From NCBI RefSeq assembly GCF_022919115.1, contig NZ_CP095072.1, forward strand, positions 2,170,001 to 2,234,000: a stretch of 64,000 nucleotides of DNA, in the 5' to 3' direction. Each line of letters starts with the position of its first letter. Positions within the stretch are counted from its first letter, which is position 1. This stretch comes from Gracilibacillus caseinilyticus. Its GTDB lineage: Bacteria; Bacillota; Bacilli; Bacillales; Amphibacillaceae. The notes under the pieces were generated by a model that was given only the letters and a program-made list of their open reading frames with translations, did no database searches and had not been told where the DNA came from. Made by a program: the position numbers and the translations under genes. Shown here in pieces: positions 44,501 to 54,700 of the stretch.

Positions 44501-47500
44501 GATTACACGCTAGAATTCACAGAAGATGAGAATGGTATTGTTACGTTCTCCCTTGATTTCCCTGAAACCATTGATCACGCCTATGTTTTGGAATATGATA
44601 CGTATATTCTGTATGAAGGGGATGGCAATATCTCCAATGATTTTCAATTTGATGGCGCGGAGACAACAGGTTTGCCTACCAATGATTCTGTCAACCAAGC
44701 TATTAATCTAGGTGGTATTGGTGGAGGTATTGATGGTGAAGTAGGAAGTCTTGAGATTACTAAGGTCGATGCTGATAATGATTCCCCATTGGAAGGTGCA
44801 GAGTTTACATTATACGATAATACTGGTGAGCAAGCGCTCAGAACCTACACAACAGATACGGATGGTAAGGTTGTATTCCAAAATCTTCTATATGGCGATT
44901 ATATTTTAAAGGAAACCAATGCACCAACTGGATATGTTACAGGTATTGCGAATGAGCAGACAGTTGAAGTTAACGGTGACCCAACGAATATCACGATTGA
45001 AAATGAAAAAATAATTCGTGATGTGACATTAACCAAAGTGGATGCCGATACAAATCAGCCGTTAGAAGGCGTTGTATTTGAACTGCAGGATCAGGATGGG
45101 AATGTAGTAGCAGGTTATGAACAATTAGAAACAAATGAAGATGGTAAGGTAACTGTTCGTGACCTTGATCCAGGGAGTTATTCCTTTGTTGAGCTGGAAC
45201 CACTATTCGGTTATCACGCTCTAGAAGATCCGATAAACTTTACCATTGATTCTGAGCAAACAGAAGTGAAAGAATTAGTTGCTGAAAATCATATCATTTT
45301 AGGTGCTGTACAGTTACAAAAACTAGATGCAGAGAACAATAATGCACCTTTAGCAAATGCTGTTTTTCAATTGGAAGATGAAGAAGGGAATAAAATCGTT
45401 CGCAATGGTCAGGATCAATTTACAACAGATGAAAACGGCATAATTGATATTGCCGATTTACGTCCGGGCACATACTATTTTAGCGAAATAGAAGCGCCAC
45501 AACATTACCAGCTTGATGCTACACCAGTGGAAGTGGTGGTTGAGAAAAACGAAACCGAACCAGTTGTTGTTACTGCCTCCAACGAATGGATAACCGGATC
45601 TGTGCAATTGACGAAAAAAGGGGAAAACGGCCAATTGCTAGAAGGTGTTAACTTTGAACTCCAAGATCAAAACGGAAATACTATTCAAGAAGGTTTAACA
45701 ACAGATCAAGATGGAAAAGTTGTAGTTTCTGATTTAAAACCTGGACTCTATCAATTTGTGGAAACAAAATCGATACCAGGTTACCAATTAAATGATACAG
45801 TCGAGAAATTTGAAATTGTAAAAAGTCAACCGGAAATGCTGGAATTGGAGTTTACTAATGCATTAACACCAGGTTCCGTAGAATTAACCAAAATCGGTGA
45901 AGAAGCAGAAACACTTGAAGGAGCTGAATTCAAGTTACTAGATGAAGCAGGAAACGAGTTGCAAACGGCTTTCGTAACGGATGAAAATGGCGTTATTACC
46001 ATTGACAACTTAAAGCCTGGAAATTATCAGCTTGTGGAAACAAAAGCACCATTTGGCCATGAGTTAGATGAGACACCGATAGATTTTGAGATTAGCTTTA
46101 ACCAGCAGGAAACACTTGAATTAACGAAAGAAAACAGTCGAACAACCAGCTCTGTCGTCTTAACGAAACAAGGGGAAAGAGGAACCCTGTTAGAGGGAGT
46201 AATATTTGAACTGCAAAATGAGCAGGGAGAGACATTGCAAACCGGTTTAACGACAGATGAAAACGGCGAAATATTGGTAGATGACTTGAAACCAGGTAAC
46301 TATCAATTTGTCGAAACAGAAACCATCCCTGGTTATCAAATAGATGAAACGCCTGTAACATTTGAAATAGCCCTTGGTCAAGAGGAGAGCACACGAGTAG
46401 AAGCAATAAATGAACTGACAACCGGAACTGTGCAATTAACCAAAGTCGGCGAAGAGGAAGAATCATTAAGTGGTGCAGCATTCAAACTGCTAGATGAAGC
46501 AGGTGAAGCACTCCAGTCCGGTTTAACAACAGATGACAATGGACGTATTATAATTAATGACCTGAAGCCTGGTAACTATCAGTTTGTAGAAACAAAAGCA
46601 CCATTTGGTCATGATCTGAATACAAGTCCCATATCCTTTACCATCGATTTTAATCAGCAGGAAATCGTAACATTGACAGCAGAGAATAGTAGATCTACAA
46701 GTTCCGTAGTATTAACGAAAAGCGGTGAAAGAGGAAATCTTCTGGAAGGTGTGGAGTATGAACTGCAGGATGATGCAGGTAATACCCTCGATACAAATCT
46801 TGTCACAGATGAAAATGGTGAACTTTTAGTTGATCAATTAAAGCCAGGAAATTATCAATTAGTGGAAACTGCTACTATTCCTGGGTATGACTTAGATCCG
46901 ACCCCAATTGCGTTTGAAATAGCTCTAGGCCAAACAGAAAGCACAGAAATCGAAGCAGTAAATGAGTTGACCACTGGTGCTGTAATGTTGAGGAAGCAAG
47001 GAGAAGAAGGGGAAGCCCTGGCAAATGGGGAGTTTTCTTTGCTTGACGAAGAAGGTAATGTACTACAAACTGGTTTAACTACAAATGAAACTGGCGAGAT
47101 CTTTGTTGACCAGCTTAAACCTGGAAGCTATCAATTTGTCGAAACAAAAGCCCCTTTTGGTCATGTATTAAAGAAGGAACCAATCTCTTTCGAAATCGTC
47201 TTTAATCAACAAGCACCATTATCCCTAACTGCTGAGAATGAACGGACTACCAGCTCTGTTCAACTGACAAAGGTGGATGATGAAACAGGCGAAACATTAG
47301 CTGGAGCAGTCTATCAGATAAGACAAAATGGTGAAGTGATTAGAGACAATCTGGTAACGGATGAGAATGGTCAATTATTCGTGGATGGACTGAAACCAGG
47401 CAGCTATCAGTTTGTTGAAACAGAAGCGCCTGAGGGATATACGTTGGATCCTACGCCAATCGAATTTACGATCGACCTGGGTCAAAGTGAGACGTTAGCT

Positions 47501-48238
47501 TTATCGACCGACAATGCGATTATCAAGGGAGATTTCGCATTAACCAAGGTGGACTTTGATAACCCTGAACGACCTTTGGCAGGAGTAGGATTTGAATTGC
47601 AGGATGCGGATGGTCATACGATAAGAGAAGATCTCCAAACGGATGAGAATGGAAAGCTACTCATCAACGATTTACGACCTGGCCAATATCTTCTTGTTGA
47701 AACGGGTCCATTACAAGGGTATCAAGCACATCCAGCTGTAACCTTTACGATCGGAAAAGGACAATTAGAAGCCAAAGAAATAACGATAACGAATAAACAG
47801 ACTCGTTCTGGTGTAGAACTGACGAAACTGGATCGTGAGAACAAGGATAACGTCTTACAAGGAGCAGAATTTAAGCTTCAGGATGAAGAAGGCAATATCG
47901 TGGCACAAGGTCTGACAACGGATCAAGATGGGAAGCTGATCGTGGACGGACTGAAACCAGGTGTCTATTCCTTCATCGAAACAAAAGCACCCCAAGGCTA
48001 TCTATTGGACGAAAGTCCGATTGCGTTTACGGTGGAGCGAGGACAGTCGACTCGAACCGAAGTAAAAGCGTACAATCAGATGGAACAAGTAAGCAGCAAT
48101 CGTGAAGAAGTCGAACAGGAAGGCAGCAACCTCCCGAGTACCGCGACAAATATATTCAATTATATTTTATTTGGCGGTTTATTAATGATTGGCGGGACAG
48201 TTGTTTTAACAATGTATAGACGCAAGAAACAACAATAA
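41513..48238 (+). CDS. Giant Cna-B repeat adhesin with LPxTA-type sorting signal
   Basis: The 2241-residue surface protein has a signal peptide (about 1-23), a Ser/Thr/Glu-rich region (about 150-215), a collagen-binding-like domain (about 220-390), five related 'TWTV/TWEI' isopeptide-type domains (about 395-1075), then twelve Cna-B/SpaA repeats of about 92 residues (1077 to about 2185), and a cell-wall sorting end: LPSTAT at 2207, a hydrophobic helix and RRKKQQ. The Cna-B units keep the strand-one Lys (LTK) and the FVET Glu, consistent with self-forming isopeptide bonds. Units 4-9 alternate between a 'KAPFGH' and a 'TIPGY' form, which points to growth by two-unit duplication. Start is GTG 41513 after GGGAAGGTGA. 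No sortase gene is in the window. Confidence 0.93.
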   Translation: MGRKISILLICMLMFQTVTSFAVTTQDENENTVTSVFTNVSYTDADGNEVTDMSSATSTIQVNVDWSVEDLQIESGYAESYELPETLTADGNQQGTLHTEQTEVGTYEVSKEGIITVTFNDRIEEQHDAKGEFRFDTVNRKEEVAEEQSPDSNTDEKKVTKEKTQDDEPIATSEKQTTSSETKDTSNIDQSSDNGKVSISSQSMKEESASLASTEITDNIITDVTLYQRFEENGDRQELVPGEEIVVEHPYDEFQVELEYDFALPNDHSYGDGYQYTITVPEQFETVANPEPQPLTTATGTEFGTYIVNNNNEIIITFNENIENNSNISGYISLWSAFDAHYDGASQEEINFPVSSGGTVTYPIKFIPNASSIDKRGVPDKSYNTDTITWTVDFNKDLQTVENAVLQDETSGDHQFIDGSLHVYELAMNADGTINEEKTTEVTDEFGTTFPLALGSIDSAYRVVYETSIEDSEGTQYTNTATLDGDNIEPLNASASVSVARGEALEKFATDYNPTTQTTTWEIKYNYDEQSIAAVDALLKDTLGDNQQLVDPSSFEVLEVAINPDTGEETGTTDFTNYTVTDNNDGTFDFQFDQAINKAYKIRYETTAIDRIEESTTITNTVTDQFAHEADASQSISQQVLQKSNRSTDYNGKATEWQVMLNGDEYTMENVVFTDKLPEGFTPRDIVVEHNGEAWSNGDQYNMNFDASTQTLTITFNQPITNQVYITYKTDIDFDIIDNTKNTFENGAAITWNPEGSAETRTKTGSATFTPDQYTNANGFKGASYHVADKQIDWEIGVNYNNATLDQVVIEDVILDNQNFDINSIEVYHMTLTGGANGVETGEQLTLGNADNPDEYEVEAFTGPDGEEAFRVVLGDITSPYYITYQTDLHGELVKPRYDNTATVKSDNRDDFNLDASVSPYHGGEYSDKSGSQNNENPRVVNWRVNINYAQSTVSDVTITDTPSANQTLLQDSIKLYDTVATSNDITKGDQLVEGEDYTLEFTEDENGIVTFSLDFPETIDHAYVLEYDTYILYEGDGNISNDFQFDGAETTGLPTNDSVNQAINLGGIGGGIDGEVGSLEITKVDADNDSPLEGAEFTLYDNTGEQALRTYTTDTDGKVVFQNLLYGDYILKETNAPTGYVTGIANEQTVEVNGDPTNITIENEKIIRDVTLTKVDADTNQPLEGVVFELQDQDGNVVAGYEQLETNEDGKVTVRDLDPGSYSFVELEPLFGYHALEDPINFTIDSEQTEVKELVAENHIILGAVQLQKLDAENNNAPLANAVFQLEDEEGNKIVRNGQDQFTTDENGIIDIADLRPGTYYFSEIEAPQHYQLDATPVEVVVEKNETEPVVVTASNEWITGSVQLTKKGENGQLLEGVNFELQDQNGNTIQEGLTTDQDGKVVVSDLKPGLYQFVETKSIPGYQLNDTVEKFEIVKSQPEMLELEFTNALTPGSVELTKIGEEAETLEGAEFKLLDEAGNELQTAFVTDENGVITIDNLKPGNYQLVETKAPFGHELDETPIDFEISFNQQETLELTKENSRTTSSVVLTKQGERGTLLEGVIFELQNEQGETLQTGLTTDENGEILVDDLKPGNYQFVETETIPGYQIDETPVTFEIALGQEESTRVEAINELTTGTVQLTKVGEEEESLSGAAFKLLDEAGEALQSGLTTDDNGRIIINDLKPGNYQFVETKAPFGHDLNTSPISFTIDFNQQEIVTLTAENSRSTSSVVLTKSGERGNLLEGVEYELQDDAGNTLDTNLVTDENGELLVDQLKPGNYQLVETATIPGYDLDPTPIAFEIALGQTESTEIEAVNELTTGAVMLRKQGEEGEALANGEFSLLDEEGNVLQTGLTTNETGEIFVDQLKPGSYQFVETKAPFGHVLKKEPISFEIVFNQQAPLSLTAENERTTSSVQLTKVDDETGETLAGAVYQIRQNGEVIRDNLVTDENGQLFVDGLKPGSYQFVETEAPEGYTLDPTPIEFTIDLGQSETLALSTDNAIIKGDFALTKVDFDNPERPLAGVGFELQDADGHTIREDLQTDENGKLLINDLRPGQYLLVETGPLQGYQAHPAVTFTIGKGQLEAKEITITNKQTRSGVELTKLDRENKDNVLQGAEFKLQDEEGNIVAQGLTTDQDGKLIVDGLKPGVYSFIETKAPQGYLLDESPIAFTVERGQSTRTEVKAYNQMEQVSSNREEVEQEGSNLPSTATNIFNYILFGGLLMIGGTVVLTMYRRKKQQ

Positions 48239-48245
48239 CTAATAA

Positions 48246-48278
48246 AAACTCCCATATCGTGGTATGTGGGAGTTTCTT
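48246..48278 (+). terminator. Terminator of the adhesin gene
   Basis: AAACTCCCA (48246-48254) pairs with TGGGAGTTT (48267-48275), followed by CTTT. It lies eight bases after the adhesin stop. Confidence 0.8.
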
Positions 48279-48326
48279 TATAGAAAAATATTTGCTCTGG
48301 TTGTTTGGTTCACATCAAAATACTTA

Positions 48327-49439
48327 TTATCTCCAATTCTTATACCATGCTTCAATTTGTGGATCTATCGTTAAATCTAATTCGGCTAAGTTTCTTTGCA
48401 ACTGCTTATATTGATGATCTACTAACATTCGATAGTGTAAGGAAGCATATATTTTCATTAAAGCAAAAGCGGCTCTTTCGTCCTCAGGTCTCTTTTTTAA
48501 AATAGCAGTATACCAATAAATAGCCTTTTCTTGATGCTCTGTTTGATTGAAGGCATCTGCAATTAATTGAGCATGATGGAGCCAAATTTCTTCAAGTTCA
48601 AATCTTTCCCCTTCTACCCAAATATAATCATGACTCTCTAAATAGCTACCTTTATACAAGTGCATTATTCTTTCTTGTTCTTCTAAATCTGCTTTCGCCA
48701 GTGAGGCTGTATCAAATAATAGATGTTTCCATTCATTTTTATCTAAAAGAACATGGTGTAACTTTAATTGATAACCATCCTCTGTATTTACGATTTTTAT
48801 GTTCTTATTTATGGATTGTAAGGCTTGTCTAATATGATAAATAGTGACATATAAATGCGAAAAAGCCTTTTCTACATCAAGATGATGCCAGAGTGTGTCG
48901 ACTATTTTTGATTTTAATACTACACTTCCTTCATGATGCAGCAGATATAAGAACAATTCCTTTGATTTTGCTGTCCGCCATTTAATATTCTCTGGCTCCG
49001 ATTTATACTCAAATTGAAAAGACAGGTCCCCCAGCACATGTAAATGCAAGGGGTGAATACTGTTACTGTCTTTTGGTTCGAACGGGGCAATAGTAACTCG
49101 TTGTATAGTTTTTTTTAAACGATCAAGAGAAACGGGTTTTAGTAAATAGTCTAAAGCATGTAATTCAAATGCTTTAATAGCATATTGATCAAACCCTGTA
49201 ACAAATACAATGTGTATGTAAGGGTTGTATGCAAGAATTTTTTCCGCTAGTTCTAGCCCGCTGATTTCTGGCATTTCTATGTCTAGAAAGATAATATCAA
49301 TATCATTTAACATTTTTTTCTTTTCATCAAGAAATGGTTGGGTAGAAGTGAAGAGGACATGGATATTATCTAATTTTTCTAGTTGATGAACAAGAATATC
49401 TATGGCTAATAATTCATCATCAAATAAACCAACATTCAT
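48327..49439 (-). CDS. Response regulator with receiver, winged-helix and BTAD domains
   Basis: The 370-residue protein has a receiver domain (1-120) with the acidic pair FDDE, phospho-acceptor Asp53 in [20 protein letters not shown] and Lys in '[15 protein letters not shown]'. It continues into an OmpR-like winged helix (about 145-230, '[21 protein letters not shown]') and a BTAD/TPR-like domain typical of SARP regulators (about 235-370). Such COG3947 regulators pair with LytS-like or hybrid kinases. AAGGTGAAATTTT precedes ATG 49439. A close paralog lies at 50278-51414, with the giant hybrid kinase beyond. The adhesin ends 88 bases away on the opposite strand, so attachment genes are a possible target. 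Confidence 0.88.
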   Translation of the reverse strand: MNVGLFDDELLAIDILVHQLEKLDNIHVLFTSTQPFLDEKKKMLNDIDIIFLDIEMPEISGLELAEKILAYNPYIHIVFVTGFDQYAIKAFELHALDYLLKPVSLDRLKKTIQRVTIAPFEPKDSNSIHPLHLHVLGDLSFQFEYKSEPENIKWRTAKSKELFLYLLHHEGSVVLKSKIVDTLWHHLDVEKAFSHLYVTIYHIRQALQSINKNIKIVNTEDGYQLKLHHVLLDKNEWKHLLFDTASLAKADLEEQERIMHLYKGSYLESHDYIWVEGERFELEEIWLHHAQLIADAFNQTEHQEKAIYWYTAILKKRPEDERAAFALMKIYASLHYRMLVDHQYKQLQRNLAELDLTIDPQIEAWYKNWR

Positions 49440-49621
49440 AAAATTTCACCTTCCAAAATAGGAGTGTAGTTATTTATACCTAATTTCAAAGTGGGGATGT
49501 TAACAAAACGTTTAGCTCCTTATTATATAGTAGAATCGTTTATTTTCATTGGCTTTCTAATACCAACTATATCCTTGATCTGCTATAAGATCTAATAATA
49601 GAAACCGCAGGAGTTGTTAAC

Positions 49622-50197
49622 GTGTTGAGTTACAAATTGGAATTATTGTCACTTATCATCGTCATGCTATTGATTGTCACCATTGTTCAATTCATTAAAT
49701 TGTATCAATATAAGAAAATGGCCTTTAAAGATTTTAATTCGGAATTACCAAACAGTCATGCTTTACATAAATTTGTACGTAGAAGTAACAAGAAGAAAAT
49801 GAGTATTCTCTACATCGATCTAGACAATTTCAAACGGATTAATGATCGATTCGGTCATTTTGTCGGTGATCAGGTAGTGTATCAACTTGGTAATAGAATG
49901 ATGACATTCAAAAAATCTCGTCAAGGTTTCTTTCGTATTGGTGGAGATGAATTTATATTTATGACAGATTACATAAGTAAGGAAGATACCGTCATGTTAG
50001 CAGAAGCTTTACTGCATCTTATTGCTAAACCAATAAGTATAGAGAATGATGATGACACTATCTATGTATCAGGAAGTATTGGAATAAGTTCGGGAATTCT
50101 AAAACATAATGACAATCTATTATTTAAACAAGCAGATCAGGCATTATATCGTTCTAAAAAACTTCCCAATAATAAAGTTCTATACTTTGATGAGTAA
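49622..50197 (+). CDS. Membrane-anchored GGDEF protein, probable diguanylate cyclase
   Basis: The 191-residue protein has one N-terminal helix (about 8-28) and a GGDEF domain with an intact signature RIGGDEF (GGDEF at 107-111). The metal and substrate motif is MSILYIDLDNFKRINDRFGH, and the end carries 'ADQALYRSKKLPNN'. It should make cyclic di-GMP at the membrane. No RxxD inhibitory site is present five residues before GGDEF, so product feedback is not expected. Start is GTG after GCAGGAGTTG. It lies between two divergent or opposing response-regulator genes and near the adhesin, which fits control of sessile life; there is no sensory domain of its own. Confidence 0.88.
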   Translation: MLSYKLELLSLIIVMLLIVTIVQFIKLYQYKKMAFKDFNSELPNSHALHKFVRRSNKKKMSILYIDLDNFKRINDRFGHFVGDQVVYQLGNRMMTFKKSRQGFFRIGGDEFIFMTDYISKEDTVMLAEALLHLIAKPISIENDDDTIYVSGSIGISSGILKHNDNLLFKQADQALYRSKKLPNNKVLYFDE

Positions 50198-50277
50198 GTT
50201 GTCAGTGAGAAGTGTAACGTATCAAGAAACTGGCGCCGATGAGTGTAAATAACAACTCATCGGAGTTTCTGGGTATA

Positions 50278-51414
50278 CTAATATTTACTGGATAATTTCC
50301 AATCGTGATACCACTTTTCAATTTCTCTGCTTAAAGGTAGATTCAGTTCCTCTAAATTGTGAATGAGTTGCTGATAATGAGAGGTCACCAATACCCCGAA
50401 ACCTTCTTCTGCGTAAATTCTCATCAGTTCATAATGAGCATTTTCGTTCTCTGGCATCACTTCCAGTGTTTGATTAAACCATAATGCAGCCTTTTCTAAA
50501 TAGTGATGATCCAGATAATAATGAGCCAGCTTCAGAGCATGATTCACCCATAATTTTTCTAATCTGTAACGTTCACTTTCTAACCAGACAAAATCATAAT
50601 TTTTTAAATAGGGACCATGATAGGAATGTAATAAATGGTCATGTATCTCCACTGTTTCCAGGTTTATTGCAGGAGCTGTATGGAGTTTTTCTTCCCAAAT
50701 TTCTTTATCAATACATGTGTTAGAGTGTAGCTTCAACATATATCCACTCTGGACATTGTGAATAGATATAAAGGAGCTAAAATCTAGCAGCGCCTGTCTT
50801 ATTTGATAAATCGTTACGTATAAAAGGGAATAAGCTTTTTCTATATTTGTATTAGAGAAAAACAGTTCTATTATTTCATCTTTTGTGATTATTTTATCAT
50901 GGTGATGGAGGAAATAAATAAACAGATTTTGTGCATTCGTTGTTCGCCAAGAGATGATCTGCTTATCGCTCTCGTTCATTTGAAATGTAAACGCTCCTAA
51001 TACTTGTATAGTTAAAGAATGGGAACCTTCTAATGTTTTTATGGCCGTTTTATACCGCATATATAAATCAAGGCGCTCGACCGTTTTCTTTAGTCTATCT
51101 AAATAGACAGGTTTCAACAAATAGTCTAAAGCATTTAATTCAAATGCCTGAATGGCATATCTATCATAAGCTGTTACGAAAATAATCGCTAACTGAGGAT
51201 TTATTTCTAATAGTTTCTCAGCTAGTTCGATGCCATTTAATTCAGGCATTTTGACATCAAGAAATACGCAATCGGATCGCTTTATCTGATCCATTATTGC
51301 TGTAATGTTTGGGTGTGTATATTTACCAAGAATCGTTACGTTCTTCACTAATTTCAACTGGTGCTCCAAGAAATTAAGTGCAGGCACTTCATCATCAAAA
51401 AGAATTACGTTCAT
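50278..51414 (-). CDS. Response regulator with receiver, winged-helix and BTAD domains (paralog)
   Basis: The 378-residue protein repeats the layout of the 48327-49439 product: receiver with FDDE, Asp53 in VFLDVKMPELNGIELAEKLL, Lys in [20 protein letters not shown], then winged helix ('WRTTNAQNLFIYFLHHHDKI') and a BTAD-like helical domain ending 'LSREIEKWYHDW'. The two proteins share most motif positions, which points to gene duplication. It lies on the same strand as the hybrid kinase whose stop codon is about 290 bases upstream, with a terminator between. It is the natural candidate partner of that kinase's LytS-type module. Confidence 0.88.
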   Translation of the reverse strand: MNVILFDDEVPALNFLEHQLKLVKNVTILGKYTHPNITAIMDQIKRSDCVFLDVKMPELNGIELAEKLLEINPQLAIIFVTAYDRYAIQAFELNALDYLLKPVYLDRLKKTVERLDLYMRYKTAIKTLEGSHSLTIQVLGAFTFQMNESDKQIISWRTTNAQNLFIYFLHHHDKIITKDEIIELFFSNTNIEKAYSLLYVTIYQIRQALLDFSSFISIHNVQSGYMLKLHSNTCIDKEIWEEKLHTAPAINLETVEIHDHLLHSYHGPYLKNYDFVWLESERYRLEKLWVNHALKLAHYYLDHHYLEKAALWFNQTLEVMPENENAHYELMRIYAEEGFGVLVTSHYQQLIHNLEELNLPLSREIEKWYHDWKLSSKY

Positions 51415-51674
51415 TTGCTTACCTCCTAAAACGCCTTGCTTATCAATAGTCTGATCGAACTATTAGTGAGCAAAATTTGTTTAGAAAATGTCTATTTTCT
51501 AACGTTACAATATTTTTAGTTGGTAAAATATTGTCGTTTTAGGAGGTTATATATCTACTATTCCAAAATTGGCTTGGTATTTACAAGAGTAATATTACAT
51601 GAATCATCGAGTTAATTCAAAAGAGACACCTTACTGCCTATTGGATAGCTACATAAGGTCAATTTTACCAATGA

Positions 51675-51705
51675 AAACCATCATGCATGCAGCGCATGAT
51701 GGTTT
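51675..51705 (-). terminator. Terminator of the second hybrid kinase gene
   Basis: AAACCATCATGC (51675-51686) pairs perfectly with GCATGATGGTTT (51694-51705) over 12 bp. It begins two bases after the kinase stop on the minus strand and ends in a T run on that strand. Confidence 0.85.
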
Positions 51706-51706
51706 G

Positions 51707-54700
51707 TTATAATAGTGGTATAACTAAAGTTATTTCGGTACCTTTCCCCTCTTTACTTTGGATGGAGATACCTTTTCCAAACAGTTTTTCAAATCTTTTG
51801 TTAGTGTTGATTAATCCAATTCCATGAGATTCTCCATGTTGGCTGAGAATCGTACGGATTGTTGATGCAGGCATGCCAACCCCGTCATCCAAGACCTTTA
51901 TTTGGTAGGAATGATTCACGTTAATCCCTTCGATTCGGATCATACCTCCTGTATTTTTCTTAAGTATGCCATGTTTGATGGCATTTTCAACTAAGGTTTG
52001 GATCGATAGCGGGGGGATTTGGATGTCTGTTGTCTCTTCTATCTCCCATTCAATCCGTATTTTGTCTTGGAATCGTTGCTTATTAATATACAAGTAGGAT
52101 TCGACTAATGCTAACTCGTCTTCTAAAGGTACTAACGGTAATGTATTCTTGATATCGAAGCTTTTATATAAATAGGTTCCAAATTCATGTAATAATATCG
52201 TCATTTTCTCGGTATCGATTTGACTTAATGAAGCGATTGTATTTAATGTATTAAAAATAAAGTGTGGTTTGATTTGAGCCTGTAGCCAAGCTGCTTCGAT
52301 TTGTAACTGTTTTGCTATAGATTGCTTTAATTCGGTGAGTGCCTTGACACGTGCCTGCAATTCTAAAGCATCTACAGGTTTGGCTATATAGTCATTTGCA
52401 CCCGATTGAAAGCCAGCATATATATCTTCTGGCTGATTTCGGGCTGTTAAAAGTAAGACAGGAAGCTCTGAAATCGTATATTTTTTTCTAAGTTGTTTCG
52501 TTAATTCGTAACCGGATATATGAGGCATCATGACATCAGTTATGATCAAATCCCACGAGCTAGCATCAATAAGGTCGATGGCTTGTTGGGGGTCTGTTGT
52601 ACTAACAATATCATAGTCATGTTCCAGTAAATTTCGAATCACTTTGAGATTGATCGGATCATCGTCAATGATAAACAGTTTGGCCAGATAACTGTTTGGA
52701 CCAGATTTCTGCCCTGATTTTGTTGCTAAAGGTTTGATGTCCTTCAATAAGGAATTGGTTTCAAGATGTGGCAGTTCCTCTTCAGAGAGCTCAGCTAATG
52801 GCAGGCTAAAAGTAAAAGAGGTTCCTTTTGCCACTTCTGATTCCACATGTATCGTTCCACCATGAAGTTCTACTAATTGCCTGCAAATATTTAATCCAAG
52901 TCCTATCCCACCACTATCAACCTCTTCTTTGCTTAATTTTTCATATGGGACAAAGATTCTATCCAATTCTTGTTGACTTATACCAATCCCTGTATCTTGA
53001 ACCGATATCATCGCATAATGATTGTTCTCTTTTGCACGCACTGTAATTTGACCAGAATTCGTGAATTTGACTGCATTATGAACAAGGTTGAACAGTATTC
53101 GAATGATTCGATTTTCATCTGCCAGTATTGGTGGAAAATTAGTAGGAATTTCATTTTTCATTTTAATAGACTTATTATCTGACATGAACTGAATCATTTC
53201 CAACACAACAGTTGTTACCTGATGTAATTGGATGGGTGTTTTTTGTAAGTGAATTTGTCTTTCTTTTAATCGTGTAATATCTAATAGGTCATTTAAAGTA
53301 AACGTGAGTTGATGCCCAATCCGGACTAACAAGTGCAAATTATTGGTTGTCTCTTTATCCAGTGTTTTTATGTGTTTATTAATAATAGATTGAGCAATAT
53401 TAATCATCCCGTGCAGGGGATTACGAATCTCATGTGATGTGTTAGCTAAGAATTGATCTTTTTTCTTATCCTCCGCCATAAGTTTGGCCGTCTGTTTTTC
53501 AGAAAGTTGCACTAACGCAATATGCCTTCTAAATAATAGAATGGCAATTAAAACAATCGAGATAAAGAAATCAAATGGATAAAATGGAAACTCAATTTGT
53601 CCTGTCTGAATGGCAGCGCCCCAAATAATGTTGGACGTATAGCTGCAGATAAATAATAAAATAAAGATAGCATTTCGATCGCCATTAAGGATGTGTCTAA
53701 ATGTAGTAATAAACATAAAGGATATCGAAATGAAATAATAGATGTATAGAATCATTACTAGTATCACAAAATGTTCGAATGGGAAAAGGAATAATGTCAA
53801 GGCTGATAAAATAATGTTACTAGCGGATAAAACTTTTATGAACCATGCATTGGTTTTGTACAAATGATGAATAAAATAAATGAGAACATATAATGTCGCA
53901 ATAAAGATAAACATGAGCAAGCGAAACGAAAACTCTGTATCAAATGGTAATTGTAAGAACACTTCATCATCTATTACGTTTCCAAATGCCATTAGTAAGA
54001 GCATGATGCCAAAGTACATTAATTCTTTTTGTGATGCTCCTTTGCCTAGGAAAAATAATGCAAATGCATAAAAAGCATGTAGTAATAAGATAACAATAAC
54101 CGCTAGCTGTAAAAATTCTAACATATTTGTTTGGCTAGTAACTGCCTTTTCAGTACCAAAAAGGATGGACCTGTTAATTCCTCCGAAGAATGGTATTTCG
54201 TAGTTAGAAGCTTGGATAACAATATTTAATTCCTTGGTATTCTCCTCTATGTAAAATCGGGTCGTCAGGGGACCACGAAAGGTAGCTGGTTCTTGTTGTG
54301 TTGTTACAGGATTATTTATACTGGCAATTGTTTTTCCATTTATCCTAATCGTTGCAGCAGTATGTATATTGTTCATGCGCAATCCGTAAAAATGATGATC
54401 TGTATCAGGTAAAAGAATTTTTAAATGATAGCTTCCATATCCATAACCAGGAGAGATGGGATGGTTACTGTTTAACTCTGTGCTCCAATCACTTGGAACG
54501 TCGATAAATCCTTTCTCTATTAGATCAACGTTGGTTTCCTTATTTACAAATGTTTCGGGATAAAAAGCCCATTCCCCATTTAGAGCAATCGTATCCTTGT
54601 TTGTTAATGTCCATTCTCTCAGATCAAGTACACCATTTTCGATTATTGGCTGATTTGTATCTTTATGGTAATGAATCCAGACTAATCGAAACGTAATTAA

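Noticed and set aside
45826..46481. Antisense open frames within the adhesin gene
   Set aside because: They are mirror frames of the Cna-B repeats, recur with the repeat period and have no ribosome sites.
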